A stretch of DNA of 64,000 nucleotides, from contig DCDE01000021.1 of the NCBI GenBank assembly GCA_002316275.1, forward strand, positions 24,756 to 88,755, read 5' to 3'. The translations under genes and the position numbers were made by a program. How positions within the stretch are numbered: position 1 is the stretch's first letter; every line of letters begins with the position of its first letter. This document shows positions 16,165 to 25,353 of this stretch, piece after piece. The DNA comes from Caldifarciminota bacterium UBA1063. GTDB taxonomy: Bacteria; Hydrothermota; Hydrothermia; UBA1063. The notes under the pieces were generated by a model. The model saw only the letters and a list, made by a program, of their open reading frames with translations. It was not told the origin of the DNA and searched no databases.

Positions 16165-17101
16165 CTTTCTTTAAGCCGACCCCACTTTTAGCCTTCAGGA
16201 AATAGACGCCACGACCACTAAGCTTACACCTTTTACCCGTAACGTCGTATATGTCATAATTTTCATCTAATACATATCCCTCTCTCGCTATGATAAGTTC
16301 GTCAAAATCCTTATAAGGCCTTTCCGGAAGATCCTCATCTATTTTGACAACAATAGTCCATAATAAAGAGGTGCCCCTTCCCGTACTGTGATTCGCGAGT
16401 ATATGAAAATCAGGTGAAGAATCTGCAAAGGAAAATTCCTCTTTAACGAGCCCATAAAAATTGAGGTTTTGTCCCAAGCTTTTTGGAGTCCACCATCTAT
16501 GGAGCTCGGCTTTATGTGTAAGGTCAGTGTATCCATTCCCAAATTCACCTATTCCTTCATATTCTAAAAGTATATGCCATGCTTGTACATATACACCACC
16601 GGGTGATTGGACCTCTTCGATACCAATAACTCTTCCATAAGCATCCACTATGGTCACTGTATCCATTAGGAAATCTCTATCAATGTCTAAAATAAATACA
16701 TTCCCGAGACCGCCGGGCATCCACTCATATCCTGGAGTCAGATTTATAGTATCGGGAATAATTATGCCCGTAATGATAGGGAGATTGTTACCAAAGGCCG
16801 GGAATATGGGGCCTAAAATTTGTGTCTGGGAAGGCGAGGACGTATCCTCCTGAAAATAAAGGAGGGTTTCACTCACAGGAAATATCGACGAGGACCTCGA
16901 GTAGTTAACAATTGACTGATAAGGAACAACATCAATAATCGAAATATTAGTAACCGCAGTGTCTCCCCAGTCTAAGTAAGGTGTTTTGATCGTATCTCGC
17001 CCTTGATACTGAAAATCTATAATCTCATCAAGTCCCCAGTAGGAAAGGCCTCCTGCGCTTACAGTTGATACACACAACGCAAATACTAAAATTTTCTTCA
17101 T
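16148..17101 (-). CDS. Secreted protein with Por/T9SS-like C-terminal sorting tail
   Basis: A 317-residue protein starting at ATG 17101, 6 nt after a perfect AGGAGGTG. A longer frame upstream runs into the promoter. The N-terminus MKKILVFALCVSTVSAGG is a clear signal peptide. The body is beta-rich, without a recognised enzyme motif. The last 40 residues (YDIYDVTGKR, then GRGVYFLKA, then KKVILIE) fit the type A Por secretion tail used for transport across the outer membrane. It is monocistronic and convergent with the cyclase gene. Function is unknown. Confidence 0.75.
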   Translation of the reverse strand: MKKILVFALCVSTVSAGGLSYWGLDEIIDFQYQGRDTIKTPYLDWGDTAVTNISIIDVVPYQSIVNYSRSSSIFPVSETLLYFQEDTSSPSQTQILGPIFPAFGNNLPIITGIIIPDTINLTPGYEWMPGGLGNVFILDIDRDFLMDTVTIVDAYGRVIGIEEVQSPGGVYVQAWHILLEYEGIGEFGNGYTDLTHKAELHRWWTPKSLGQNLNFYGLVKEEFSFADSSPDFHILANHSTGRGTSLLWTIVVKIDEDLPERPYKDFDELIIAREGYVLDENYDIYDVTGKRCKLSGRGVYFLKAKSGVGLKKVILIE

Positions 17102-17118
17102 TTTCACCTCCTTTGAGA

Positions 17119-17147
17119 ATTTTATAACAAAAATTGCGTTTTGTAAA
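17119..17147 (-). promoter_or_regulatory. Promoter of the T9SS-tail protein gene
   Basis: Minus-strand TTTACA (17142-17147), a 17-nt spacer and TAAAAT (17119-17124). Transcription would begin just above the AGGAGGTG site of the gene at 17101, so this unit has a short ordinary leader. Confidence 0.55.
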
Positions 17148-17240
17148 GAATTGCAAAAGAAATTAATCAGATTCTCCTTCAAAGAGGTAATCGCATCGCT
17201 TCAAGGCACCACTAAACGAGACCTTTTATCAATAAATCCT

Positions 17241-17269
17241 TTGAATGTTCTCCGACCCTATTTTAGTAT
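17241..17269 (+). promoter_or_regulatory. Promoter of the small lipoprotein gene, leaderless type
   Basis: TTGAAT (17241-17246), a 17-nt spacer and TAGTAT (17264-17269), followed by 6 nt and GTG 17276. The -10 box is a weak match, but the spacing equals that of the stronger sites in this window. Confidence 0.55.
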
Positions 17270-17275
17270 TACAAA

Positions 17276-17803
17276 GTGCTAAAAAAGTTAACTCTATTTT
17301 TCTTATCCATATTCATTTTGTGCATTGCATGTGCTCCTCGAAAATATAAGGGCGTTGAAGAAATAAACATTGAAGAGGTAAGACAAAACCTAAGGGATAT
17401 CTATTTTAATCTTTCTTCAGCTACGACAAGGGGAGAATTTTTATACTCCTCACAAAACTTTGAGGTAAGAGGTAGCTTTGTGCTCTCCAAAAATGATAAT
17501 AACTGGCACCTAATCCTGCAAAACCCCCTGAAGCCTTACATCTTTACCGTTAATGAAGATACTTTCCCTGTATGTGATTTCATTGAAAACCACGGGGATC
17601 TTCCTTTTGAGTATAGAACCGAGGGGAATAATATTATAGGGAATTTCGAAGGCACTCCCTTCCTCATCGAAATCCGAAATTCTCTACCTTATTTGATAAC
17701 TTCAGAGAAGGCACAGATAGCTTTAGTTTACAAAGGAAAAAATATCTCTCAATTGAAAATTTCCGGAACCGATTTCTCCCTCATAATGAAATTCATAAAA
17801 TAG
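17276..17803 (+). CDS. Small lipoprotein, possibly LolB/DUF4292-like
   Basis: A 175-residue protein with a lipoprotein signal: a hydrophobic stretch, then ILCIACAP with the lipidated Cys near residue 20. The rest is beta-rich, with the run of about 120 residues starting NLRDIYFNLSSATTRGEF. That pattern recalls LolB- and DUF4292-type lipoproteins that hold lipid or lipoprotein cargo, but I see no decisive motif. It starts at GTG with no Shine-Dalgarno, 6 nt below a -10-like box. The gap to topA is 36 nt and topA seems to have its own promoter. Confidence 0.65.
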   Translation: MLKKLTLFFLSIFILCIACAPRKYKGVEEINIEEVRQNLRDIYFNLSSATTRGEFLYSSQNFEVRGSFVLSKNDNNWHLILQNPLKPYIFTVNEDTFPVCDFIENHGDLPFEYRTEGNNIIGNFEGTPFLIEIRNSLPYLITSEKAQIALVYKGKNISQLKISGTDFSLIMKFIK

Positions 17804-17832
17804 TTTTCAAAACACCCTTGGTAATATAAAAT
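17804..17832 (+). promoter_or_regulatory. Candidate promoter of topA, near-leaderless
   Basis: TTTTCA (17804-17809), 17 nt and TAAAAT (17827-17832), with 7 nt to ATG 17840. The -35 box is weak (4 of 6), and it overlaps the end of the preceding gene region, so readthrough is also possible. Confidence 0.4.
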
Positions 17833-17839
17833 TTATTCC

Positions 17840-20134
17840 ATGCAAAGAAAGAGGATAAGAAAAAGCAAAACAAAAAAGACAAAGACTAATATACAGACAA
17901 AGAAGAAGGTCATTCACGATGATGACAGAGCCAAAGGACCACCAAAGAAACTTCTAATCGTAGAATCCCCAACGAAAGCAAGGACAATAAAATTCTATCT
18001 TGGTCATGAATTTGATGTAATCGCCTCAAAAGGGCACATTAAGGATCTCCCAGAAGGTAGGCTTGGTGTTGACATAAAGAACGACTTCAAGCCGGAGATT
18101 GTTATACTCCCTGGGAAAAGGGAGGTTGTAAAGGAGATTCAAGAAAAATCATTGAATTCCAGTGAGATTTATTTGGGAAGTGACCCAGATAGGGAAGGAG
18201 AAGCTATCGCACAACACGTAAAGGAAGAGATAGAAAAAAAGAGTAAAAACAAACCGATAAAGAGAGCGCTCTTCTACGAAATCACTAAAGAAGAAGTTGA
18301 AAACGCTATCACAAACTCTGGAGATATTGACAAGAATAAAGTTGAAGCACAGAAAGCAAGGCGGATCCTGGACAGGCTGGTTGGGTATATGGTAAGCCCG
18401 CTCTTGTGGAAGACTGTTCAAAGAGGGCTTTCAGCCGGAAGAGTGCAGACTGTGGCGTTGAGACTAGTATGCGAGAGAGAAAAGGAAAGGCTGGGATTCA
18501 AAAAAGAAAAATTTTTCGTCGTTAAAATTCTTGTTGCCAGCGATAGTGTAGAGTTCTGGGCTACATTAAAAAGCGATAAACCGTTGACGAAAAAAAAGGA
18601 AGTGGAAAATATTCTTACAGAACTCAAAAACCAGGATGCACTGGTAAAGAGTTTCAATAAGAAAATGCTAAAAATAAAACCTTACCCCCCACTAAAAACT
18701 TCTACTCTGCAACAGGAGGCATCAAAGAGATACAGGTTCAGTCCAGGTAAAACTATGACTATAGCTCAAAAACTGTATGAAGGTGTCCAAATTGATGGTA
18801 AAAACACAGGGCTCATCACTTACATGAGGACAGACTCCTTAAGGCTTTCGGAAAAGGCAATATCTGCACTTCGCAATCAAATTAAGAATCTTTACGGAAG
18901 TCAGTATATCCCACACACTCCCATTAATCACGAAAAGGGCGGGCGGCTCGTTCAAGGTGCCCATGAAGCCATAAGACCTACAAAGCCCGAAGTTTCGCCT
19001 GAGACTCTTACAGACAAACTCGAACGCGATCATCTCCGTCTCTACGAGCTTATTTGGAAAAGAGCGATGGGTTCTCAGGGGAATTACGCCGAAGAAGAAG
19101 CCAAAGAGGCAACACTACATGTTTCAAACTATAATTTCGTGGCAAGGGGTAAAAAATTGCTCTTTGATGGGTTTTACAAAATCATAGGAGAAGTTCCTCA
19201 ATATGAAGATATTCCCGAATTAAAAGAAGGAGAAACTTTAAAGATAATTGATGCAACTTACGAAGCAAAAGAGACGGAACCACCTCCAAGGTATACCGAG
19301 GCTTCACTTATTCGAACTATGGAACATTTGGGTATTGGGAGACCTTCTACTTACGCCCCTACTCTCGAAACTCTTTATGAAAGGAGATACATTACAAAAG
19401 AAAAAGGGTATCTTTTACCAACAGAATTGGGTATGCAAGTAAGCGATATCCTCATCCCAAGATTCAAAGACATCTTCGAAGTAAAGTTCACTGCAAAGAT
19501 GGAAACATCCCTTGACGAGATAGAAAATGGAAGGAAAACTTCCATAGAGGTTTTAAGAGAATTTTACATGGAATTTGAGAAAGACCTCGAGGCATTCGAA
19601 GGCAGTATTACCGAAATTAAACAAAACTTAGAAAAAACTGAAGAGATTTGTCCTGTATGTGGCGCCCCTTTACTCTTAAAATGGAGTAAATACGGAAAAT
19701 TCTACGCCTGCTCGAGATTTCCCGATTGTAAATACACAAGGCCAGCGGATGCTATTGTATTTGAAGATAAAAAGTGTGCTCTGTGTGGAAAACCCATGAT
19801 GCTCGTTTTAGGGAAAAAGGGAAGATACTTTAGATGCTCAGACTATCCATTATGCAAGGGAACAATGCCCTACTCTATTGGCGTCAAATGCCCCGAGTGT
19901 GGGGGAGAAATCATTGAAAGAAAAAACTCAAAAAATAATAAAGTATTTTATGCATGCTCAAATTACCCTCAATGTAAGTTTGTATCCTCATCTATGCCCG
20001 TGGCGATCCTATGTAATAAATGCAATTACCCAATTATGGTAGAGAAGAAAATAGGAAAAACTGTCTACCTGGTATGCCCCAAGTGTAAAAACAAATATAA
20101 GGAAGAAAAACATGAAGAAGATCCTGGTCTTTGA
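17840..20134 (+). CDS. topA: DNA topoisomerase I (type IA)
   Basis: A 764-residue enzyme that relaxes negative supercoils by single-strand passage. The TOPRIM domain opens LLIVESPTKARTI (about 38-50) and its acidic SDPDREGEA motif follows (near 115). The active-site Tyr is in GLITYMRTDS (near 325). Four C-terminal zinc ribbons (CPVC, CALC, CPEC and CNKC starts) occupy about 600-755. The first 30 residues are an unusually Lys/Arg/Thr-rich extension of unknown role. It begins a unit with a HAD phosphatase and a GNAT-like gene; the next gene starts 23 nt before its stop. Confidence 0.97.
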   Translation: MQRKRIRKSKTKKTKTNIQTKKKVIHDDDRAKGPPKKLLIVESPTKARTIKFYLGHEFDVIASKGHIKDLPEGRLGVDIKNDFKPEIVILPGKREVVKEIQEKSLNSSEIYLGSDPDREGEAIAQHVKEEIEKKSKNKPIKRALFYEITKEEVENAITNSGDIDKNKVEAQKARRILDRLVGYMVSPLLWKTVQRGLSAGRVQTVALRLVCEREKERLGFKKEKFFVVKILVASDSVEFWATLKSDKPLTKKKEVENILTELKNQDALVKSFNKKMLKIKPYPPLKTSTLQQEASKRYRFSPGKTMTIAQKLYEGVQIDGKNTGLITYMRTDSLRLSEKAISALRNQIKNLYGSQYIPHTPINHEKGGRLVQGAHEAIRPTKPEVSPETLTDKLERDHLRLYELIWKRAMGSQGNYAEEEAKEATLHVSNYNFVARGKKLLFDGFYKIIGEVPQYEDIPELKEGETLKIIDATYEAKETEPPPRYTEASLIRTMEHLGIGRPSTYAPTLETLYERRYITKEKGYLLPTELGMQVSDILIPRFKDIFEVKFTAKMETSLDEIENGRKTSIEVLREFYMEFEKDLEAFEGSITEIKQNLEKTEEICPVCGAPLLLKWSKYGKFYACSRFPDCKYTRPADAIVFEDKKCALCGKPMMLVLGKKGRYFRCSDYPLCKGTMPYSIGVKCPECGGEIIERKNSKNNKVFYACSNYPQCKFVSSSMPVAILCNKCNYPIMVEKKIGKTVYLVCPKCKNKYKEEKHEEDPGL

Positions 20135-20786
20135 TTACGGTGGTACAATTGTCACCGATGAATCAGACGAAGTTTTGCACAAGAAGTTTTATGAGAAATT
20201 TATTGAAATGTTCGGCATCCCAGCATCCACAGAAGAAATGTTTTTGTTTCTAAGAAATGAAATCAATGAAATTCTTAAAACAAGCCATGAAAGATGGGAG
20301 AACCTTTCCACACAATATGCAAAGGCAGTAAAAAAATTTCTGGAAACCAAAGAAATTCAAGCCAGAGATCATCACTTAAAGACTTTTCGAGAGCTATATC
20401 TAGACTTCCATGAAAGGTACACCGAGCCATTTCCTTATGCAGTAGATTCACTGATTAAGTTTAAGTCGATGGGGTTCCGGCTTGCTATTATTTCCAACAT
20501 CGATAACGAAATAATTGAACCCGTTCTAAGACGCCTTGGTATCTTAGGGATCTTCGATGTCATTGTAACATCAGAGGAAATGGGCTTTGGTAAACCAAAC
20601 CCAGAAATATTTAAAGAAGCTTTAAAAAGATTAAATGTAAAACCTGACGAAGTAATTTTTATTGGAGATTCACTTATCAATGATGTCGAAGGAGCAAGAA
20701 GAATGGGTCTTGACGTTGTACATTTCGGCGTTGAGTGCAAAGATTGGAAAGAACTTTATGAAGTTTTAATAGACAGGGGGATATAA
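20112..20786 (+). CDS. HAD-superfamily hydrolase, subfamily IA-like
   Basis: A 224-residue phosphatase-type protein. Motif I reads FDYGGTIV: the nucleophile Asp is present and the usual second Asp is Gly, as in several HAD subgroups. Motif II lies in AIISNID, motif III in the GKPNPEIF Lys, and motif IV in FIGDSLINDVEGARRMG. An AAGGAAG site inside the topA end serves ATG 20112. The gene overlaps topA by 23 nt, so translation is probably coupled. The substrate is not predictable; it is probably a small phosphorylated metabolite. Confidence 0.85.
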   Translation: MKKILVFDYGGTIVTDESDEVLHKKFYEKFIEMFGIPASTEEMFLFLRNEINEILKTSHERWENLSTQYAKAVKKFLETKEIQARDHHLKTFRELYLDFHERYTEPFPYAVDSLIKFKSMGFRLAIISNIDNEIIEPVLRRLGILGIFDVIVTSEEMGFGKPNPEIFKEALKRLNVKPDEVIFIGDSLINDVEGARRMGLDVVHFGVECKDWKELYEVLIDRGI

Positions 20787-20787
20787 A

Positions 20788-21933
20788 ATGGCAGTAGAAA
20801 TAAGAGAAATTAACCCTTTAGATCATAGGGCTCTAAGGCAGTTTATTCTTGTAGAATGGAAAATATACAGAGAAGACCCTAACTGGGTCCCTCCCCTAAT
20901 TAATGAAGATATCAAGCGTTTAAGCCCAAAGTTAAACCCGATATTCCGACACCAGGAAGCAAAATACTTCATTGCATACAAGGATAATGTACCTGTGGGC
21001 AGAATTGATGCACATATCGATTCAAAATACAATGAACTACACGATGAAAATGCAGGATTCTTTGGATTTTTCGAATGCATCAATGATATAGAAGTCTCTA
21101 CTATGTTATTTGATCATGCTACGGGGTGGCTAAAGTCAAAAGGGGCACAAACGGTATATGGGCCTATGAATTTCAACACCAACGACGACGAATGTGGACT
21201 TTTGACAAAAGGATTTGACTCTCCACCTGTTGTTGGTATGAGCTATAACCCACCTTACTACATTGACCTCATAGAAGCATACGGATTTTTAAAGGCAAAG
21301 GACCTTTTAGCCTATCTAATGAAACTTGATGAAGAGTTCCGTGCCTTCGTTGGCAAGCTGGAATCAAGGCTAAAGCCTCTCTCTGAAAAAGCGATGTCCT
21401 ACGGTTTCAACGTTAGAAATGTAGACCTTAAAAAACTTAATCAAGAGGTTAAGACCGTATTCGAAATTTACAATGATGCATGGGAGCAGAACTGGGGTGC
21501 ACTTCCTTTTGACCCTGAGGAGATACAGAACCTTGCAAATAGTCTCAAACAAATTGTAATCCCGGAGCTTGCAAAAATAGTTGTACATGGTAATGAACCA
21601 GTTGCATTCGGTCTTGTAATCCCAGATATAAACCAAATATTAAAAAATCTAAATGGAAGGCTGCTCCCGTTCGGAATAATTAAATTCATAACGGGGTTAA
21701 AAAAGGTTAACGGACTTCGCCTAATGGCCCTGGGAATAAAGAAAGGATACAGGAGAAAAGGAGCAGACTCACTTTTATACTATCACCTGATGAAAGACGC
21801 TTTAAAGACAAAAAGATTTGCGTATTGTGAGGTCTCTTGGCTCCTTGAAGATAACTACTTAATCATAAGAGCCACCGAGTTTATGAAAGGAAGATTATAT
21901 AAAGTCTATAGAGTTTACAGGAAATTCCTGTGA
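20788..21933 (+). CDS. GNAT-like acyltransferase family protein
   Basis: A 381-residue protein with two GNAT-like halves. The opening VEIREINPLDHRALRQFI and FIAYKDNVPVGRIDAH are typical of the beta2-beta4 part of a GNAT domain. A second unit starts near residue 200, with LMALGIKKGYRRKGADSLLYYHL resembling the acetyl-CoA loop (R-x-x-G-x-A form). A GGGGG site precedes ATG 20788, 1 nt after the HAD gene. The substrate is unknown. The stop abuts the convergent lipid-kinase gene with no gap. Confidence 0.65.
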   Translation: MAVEIREINPLDHRALRQFILVEWKIYREDPNWVPPLINEDIKRLSPKLNPIFRHQEAKYFIAYKDNVPVGRIDAHIDSKYNELHDENAGFFGFFECINDIEVSTMLFDHATGWLKSKGAQTVYGPMNFNTNDDECGLLTKGFDSPPVVGMSYNPPYYIDLIEAYGFLKAKDLLAYLMKLDEEFRAFVGKLESRLKPLSEKAMSYGFNVRNVDLKKLNQEVKTVFEIYNDAWEQNWGALPFDPEEIQNLANSLKQIVIPELAKIVVHGNEPVAFGLVIPDINQILKNLNGRLLPFGIIKFITGLKKVNGLRLMALGIKKGYRRKGADSLLYYHLMKDALKTKRFAYCEVSWLLEDNYLIIRATEFMKGRLYKVYRVYRKFL

Positions 21934-22806
21934 TCAGGGAGATAGGAGCCTCAGGGCTTTATTCACACAGGTTATTTCAACAGGTAACTCACCCCCGAAT
22001 TCCGAGTCCAAGTGGTAGTAAACACCTTGTGCCACGAGCCTACAAGACTTACCTCTGTGAATATCAATAGTACCCATCTTATGGTGAAATCCCATTAAAA
22101 ATCCGAGCCAATGACTTATATCTTTTATAAAACCTGCCTCTCTAAAGATAACCACATCTAAGAGCCCATCATCGGGCACAGCAGCCGGCGCCATCTTCAT
22201 TTTCCCTCCATAGTTAGGTATATTAGCTACTACGACTTCGTATCCAATCCCATAGTCCTGTCCATCAATTTCTATATAGATAGGTACCGGAGAGTATTCA
22301 GGATATTTCATAACCGCTATCACTACATGAGCAGGTGCCCCTAAAGCTTTTTTGAACTCATGAGGTATTTCTTTAATCGTAAACCCATCGATCCCAGCAC
22401 CAAGCATCATATGAAAATACCTTTTCTCATTAACAAGACCAAGATCTACCAGCTTAACATGGTCCTTTACTATTATTTGAGCAGCTTTTACCAAGTTCCG
22501 CGGAATCTTTTGGGATATCGCGAACACATTCGTCACACCCAGCGGGAGAATGCCAACTTTAACGTCTTTCCCTGCACATTTATTTACTATCTCATTCAAC
22601 GTACCATCTCCACCTGCGCTTATAATTACCCCTGCACCAAATTCCAGCGCCCGTTCTGCTAACCTCATTCCATCCCCTGCCTTCATAGTTTCCCATATAT
22701 AAACGTCAAAAACCTCACTCAGAATCTTCAGTACATCAGTCCTCTTATCCTTAAATCTACGGGAATTTCGTGATTCAGGATTTACGATAATTACTGCTCT
22801 TTCCAT
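21934..22806 (-). CDS. Diacylglycerol/sphingosine-kinase-family lipid kinase
   Basis: A 290-residue enzyme of the DagK/LCB5 group, which phosphorylates lipid alcohols at the inner membrane face. Visible motifs are IIVNPESRNSRR at the start, the nucleotide-binding GGDGTLNEIVN (near 82-92) and LPLGVTNVFA (near 105). The beta-rich second domain follows, with PDDGLLDVVIF near 225. It is the last gene of the tRNA-Pro-headed operon and starts 1 nt after the M28 peptidase stop. It may serve lipid turnover or an unknown lipid. Confidence 0.88.
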   Translation of the reverse strand: MERAVIIVNPESRNSRRFKDKRTDVLKILSEVFDVYIWETMKAGDGMRLAERALEFGAGVIISAGGDGTLNEIVNKCAGKDVKVGILPLGVTNVFAISQKIPRNLVKAAQIIVKDHVKLVDLGLVNEKRYFHMMLGAGIDGFTIKEIPHEFKKALGAPAHVVIAVMKYPEYSPVPIYIEIDGQDYGIGYEVVVANIPNYGGKMKMAPAAVPDDGLLDVVIFREAGFIKDISHWLGFLMGFHHKMGTIDIHRGKSCRLVAQGVYYHLDSEFGGELPVEITCVNKALRLLSP

Positions 22807-22807
22807 T

Positions 22808-25339
22808 TCACTTTACTCTGATTATCTTTCCCGTTTTTAAAGTTTTATCGCCATCACTTATCTCGAACACATAAACACCGTTTTTCAAATCCGCAACATA
22901 AAATCCACTTTTAAAATATTCACCGCTCTTAATAAGTCGGCCTTCAATACTAAATATGCTGATCTTACCCCTTTCAATCCCGGGTACTGTAAAGTAATTA
23001 CCCGTTAAAATAATATCAAAGGATCGAGATACGAATGGCTCAGATATTTTTAAAAACCCACTTTCTGCGAGCCATGTCATAAAACTAACCACATCCTGTT
23101 TCCTCATATAATAAAGTGGAAAACCAAGATAGACGATACTATCTCCCACCTTAAAGCCACAAACTCGACTCTCAAAAGCCGGATCATCCGAATTGGAATC
23201 AAAGTAAAAGAGCGGCTGACCTCCATTCAGGGTATAAGCTTCTACATTAGAGATGTTACCATTCCATGACGGCAGAAGTTTTGACATATCGGGCATAAAT
23301 TCAACACCTATTGTGGAGGTTGCACCTGAGAAATCAGTACGCGTATTTAAAAATACTGAATCCACTGGTAGTCCAAGATAATTTAGCCCAACTCGAGCGG
23401 GATAAGTATTTACTATCCCAAGATTCACTGAGTTTTTATACCCCTCGAATAGAACCTTACCACCAAAATGTAAATAACTTGGCACCGCATCTTTGTATTT
23501 TGAACCAAGAAACTCTGTCACGTCATCGCTCATGACCCACACCATACTGTAAATACCCATGTCTGAGAGTGTAACGGTAGGAACCTGGCTTACATCAATA
23601 ACTTCAAAGGTGTCAACACCTGTTTCTTGGAGAACAGAATCAATAAATGCACGCTGCGCGAATCCATTTGGAGAAATAGGTGTGCCATTGCCGTCTCTGA
23701 AGTCGTCAATAACAAGAATCCCTTCGCTCAAAGTTACAGGCCTTCCTCTGAGGGAATCGCTTGGAGAACTCTCTTGCAAGGACTCATCCACGGCAGTAAT
23801 ACGATAAGAATACCAAATTGGAGACGTGGCACCCATGTCAACAAAAAAGGTATCAAGGACGGGGTTAGGCGTTATCCTTTCAAAAGATCCATTATCAGAG
23901 CGGTATACATGATACCCTAAAAGATCGAGCTCCGAATTTGGCCTCCAGTATAATTTTATTCCATTCCGCAAAGGCTCTAAAGACAATAGTTGTGGCGTAC
24001 TCGGAATATTATCCACAAGGATCGACTCCACTGGGGTCCCGAACCCACTTCTACCCTTGTAATGTGTTTGTACCATATAGTAGTAAGTCAAGTTCTGTTC
24101 ATGACCAGAAACAATGGAAAAAGTGTCCGAAGTTTCCATAAGAAATGAAAGAGTATTAGGCGAAGTCCCACGATAAATCCTATAGCTTACGGAATCAGGG
24201 TAACTAACCGAGGGCCAGCTTACCTTTATTCCCTCACCATTGCCAGTATTAACAACCACGAGACTTTCCGGCGGAAGGGGTAACAATGCAAAATAAAGAG
24301 CAGTACCAAGTGCTACCTTAACGGAACTTACCATCTGAGCAGCATCCAATGTGGAGACGAGATCCGTAGTCCTATGATAATTAGGGTTATATTGATAGTT
24401 GGACTCTATAAAAAATGCCCATGGATACCCCCGCATTGCAAACGGATAATGATCAGAGCCCGAGAAAGGTGAGTAGGTATATCTATTTGAAGTCGGCACA
24501 TAATTCTCAATAACATGTTTCACAATCTGTCCAAATAAGCTCAGTGAATCCATATTAACATCAAAGTCTAAGCCATCTTGGGGGTTGTACCCAACCATAT
24601 CAAAATTTAACACCCCCATAAGGGGAAGATTGTTTTCAACCACGTAATCGGCATAATTTTCACTCCCAATAAGACCGAGCTCCTCCGCGGAAAAAGGCAC
24701 AAATTGGATGGACATCATCGGCTCAGATATGTCCTGGAGAAGTCGAGCACATTCGATAACTACTGCAGTACCTGAAGCATTATCATCGGCTCCTGGAGCA
24801 TAGTTCCATGGGTCCTGGGAATAAGAATCCAGGTGTGAAGTAATCAGGATGAAATCATCTTTCTCTCCATCCCGCAAACCAACAGCATTATTCATGACAT
24901 ATCCATTATGGGTAAATGGCCATAAATAAGCTGAATCTGAGTATTCCTGAAGTTTATTAACAAGGTATTGCTCTGCTCTTCTACAAGAGTCCGTATACGC
25001 AAACCGGGTGACAAATTCCTGCAATCTATTCAATATTCCATAAATTGAGTCCTGGCTAACCATTGAAAAGTAGTAATCTATTTCAGAAAGATCCGGAATG
25101 TAGTATTTTCCTCTATTTAAATGGGCTTTGCCGGCCTTTACATATGGCTTAAATATTGCAATCTCATACGGCGTATGATCCATCTCTTCAATATTACCTT
25201 CCACAAGATATGTTACACTATCTACCTGTTCAATCACCTTTGCACCTTGATCTTCAAGGTATTTCATCCCTGTACCTTTAACATCTATCACCAGATACCG
25301 AGGCACGCTCAGAACTACAAGAAACAAAATGTTAATCAT
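22808..25339 (-). CDS. Secreted M28 zinc aminopeptidase with FN3-like domains and sorting tail
   Basis: An 843-residue exported peptidase. A short signal peptide is followed by a propeptide-like region. The M28 domain (about 105-350) keeps all metal ligands: HLDSYS, PGADDNASG, EELGL, NFDMVGY and SDHYPF. Two fibronectin-III-like units follow (about 355-540), then a beta-rich domain. The C-terminus (SIFSIEGRLIKSG, then KNGVYVFEI) fits a Por/T9SS type A tail. GGGGAGGT stands 5 nt before ATG 25339. It sits between pcm and the lipid kinase in the operon. It probably digests external peptides. Confidence 0.88.
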   Translation of the reverse strand: MINILFLVVLSVPRYLVIDVKGTGMKYLEDQGAKVIEQVDSVTYLVEGNIEEMDHTPYEIAIFKPYVKAGKAHLNRGKYYIPDLSEIDYYFSMVSQDSIYGILNRLQEFVTRFAYTDSCRRAEQYLVNKLQEYSDSAYLWPFTHNGYVMNNAVGLRDGEKDDFILITSHLDSYSQDPWNYAPGADDNASGTAVVIECARLLQDISEPMMSIQFVPFSAEELGLIGSENYADYVVENNLPLMGVLNFDMVGYNPQDGLDFDVNMDSLSLFGQIVKHVIENYVPTSNRYTYSPFSGSDHYPFAMRGYPWAFFIESNYQYNPNYHRTTDLVSTLDAAQMVSSVKVALGTALYFALLPLPPESLVVVNTGNGEGIKVSWPSVSYPDSVSYRIYRGTSPNTLSFLMETSDTFSIVSGHEQNLTYYYMVQTHYKGRSGFGTPVESILVDNIPSTPQLLSLEPLRNGIKLYWRPNSELDLLGYHVYRSDNGSFERITPNPVLDTFFVDMGATSPIWYSYRITAVDESLQESSPSDSLRGRPVTLSEGILVIDDFRDGNGTPISPNGFAQRAFIDSVLQETGVDTFEVIDVSQVPTVTLSDMGIYSMVWVMSDDVTEFLGSKYKDAVPSYLHFGGKVLFEGYKNSVNLGIVNTYPARVGLNYLGLPVDSVFLNTRTDFSGATSTIGVEFMPDMSKLLPSWNGNISNVEAYTLNGGQPLFYFDSNSDDPAFESRVCGFKVGDSIVYLGFPLYYMRKQDVVSFMTWLAESGFLKISEPFVSRSFDIILTGNYFTVPGIERGKISIFSIEGRLIKSGEYFKSGFYVADLKNGVYVFEISDGDKTLKTGKIIRVK

Positions 25340-25353
25340 CTTTTACCTCCCCT

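Noticed and set aside
21917..21931. Palindrome ACAGGAA-A-TTCCTGT as a bidirectional terminator
   Set aside because: The stem would need a 1-nt loop or shrink to 5 bp, and there is no T-run; it also lies in coding sequence.
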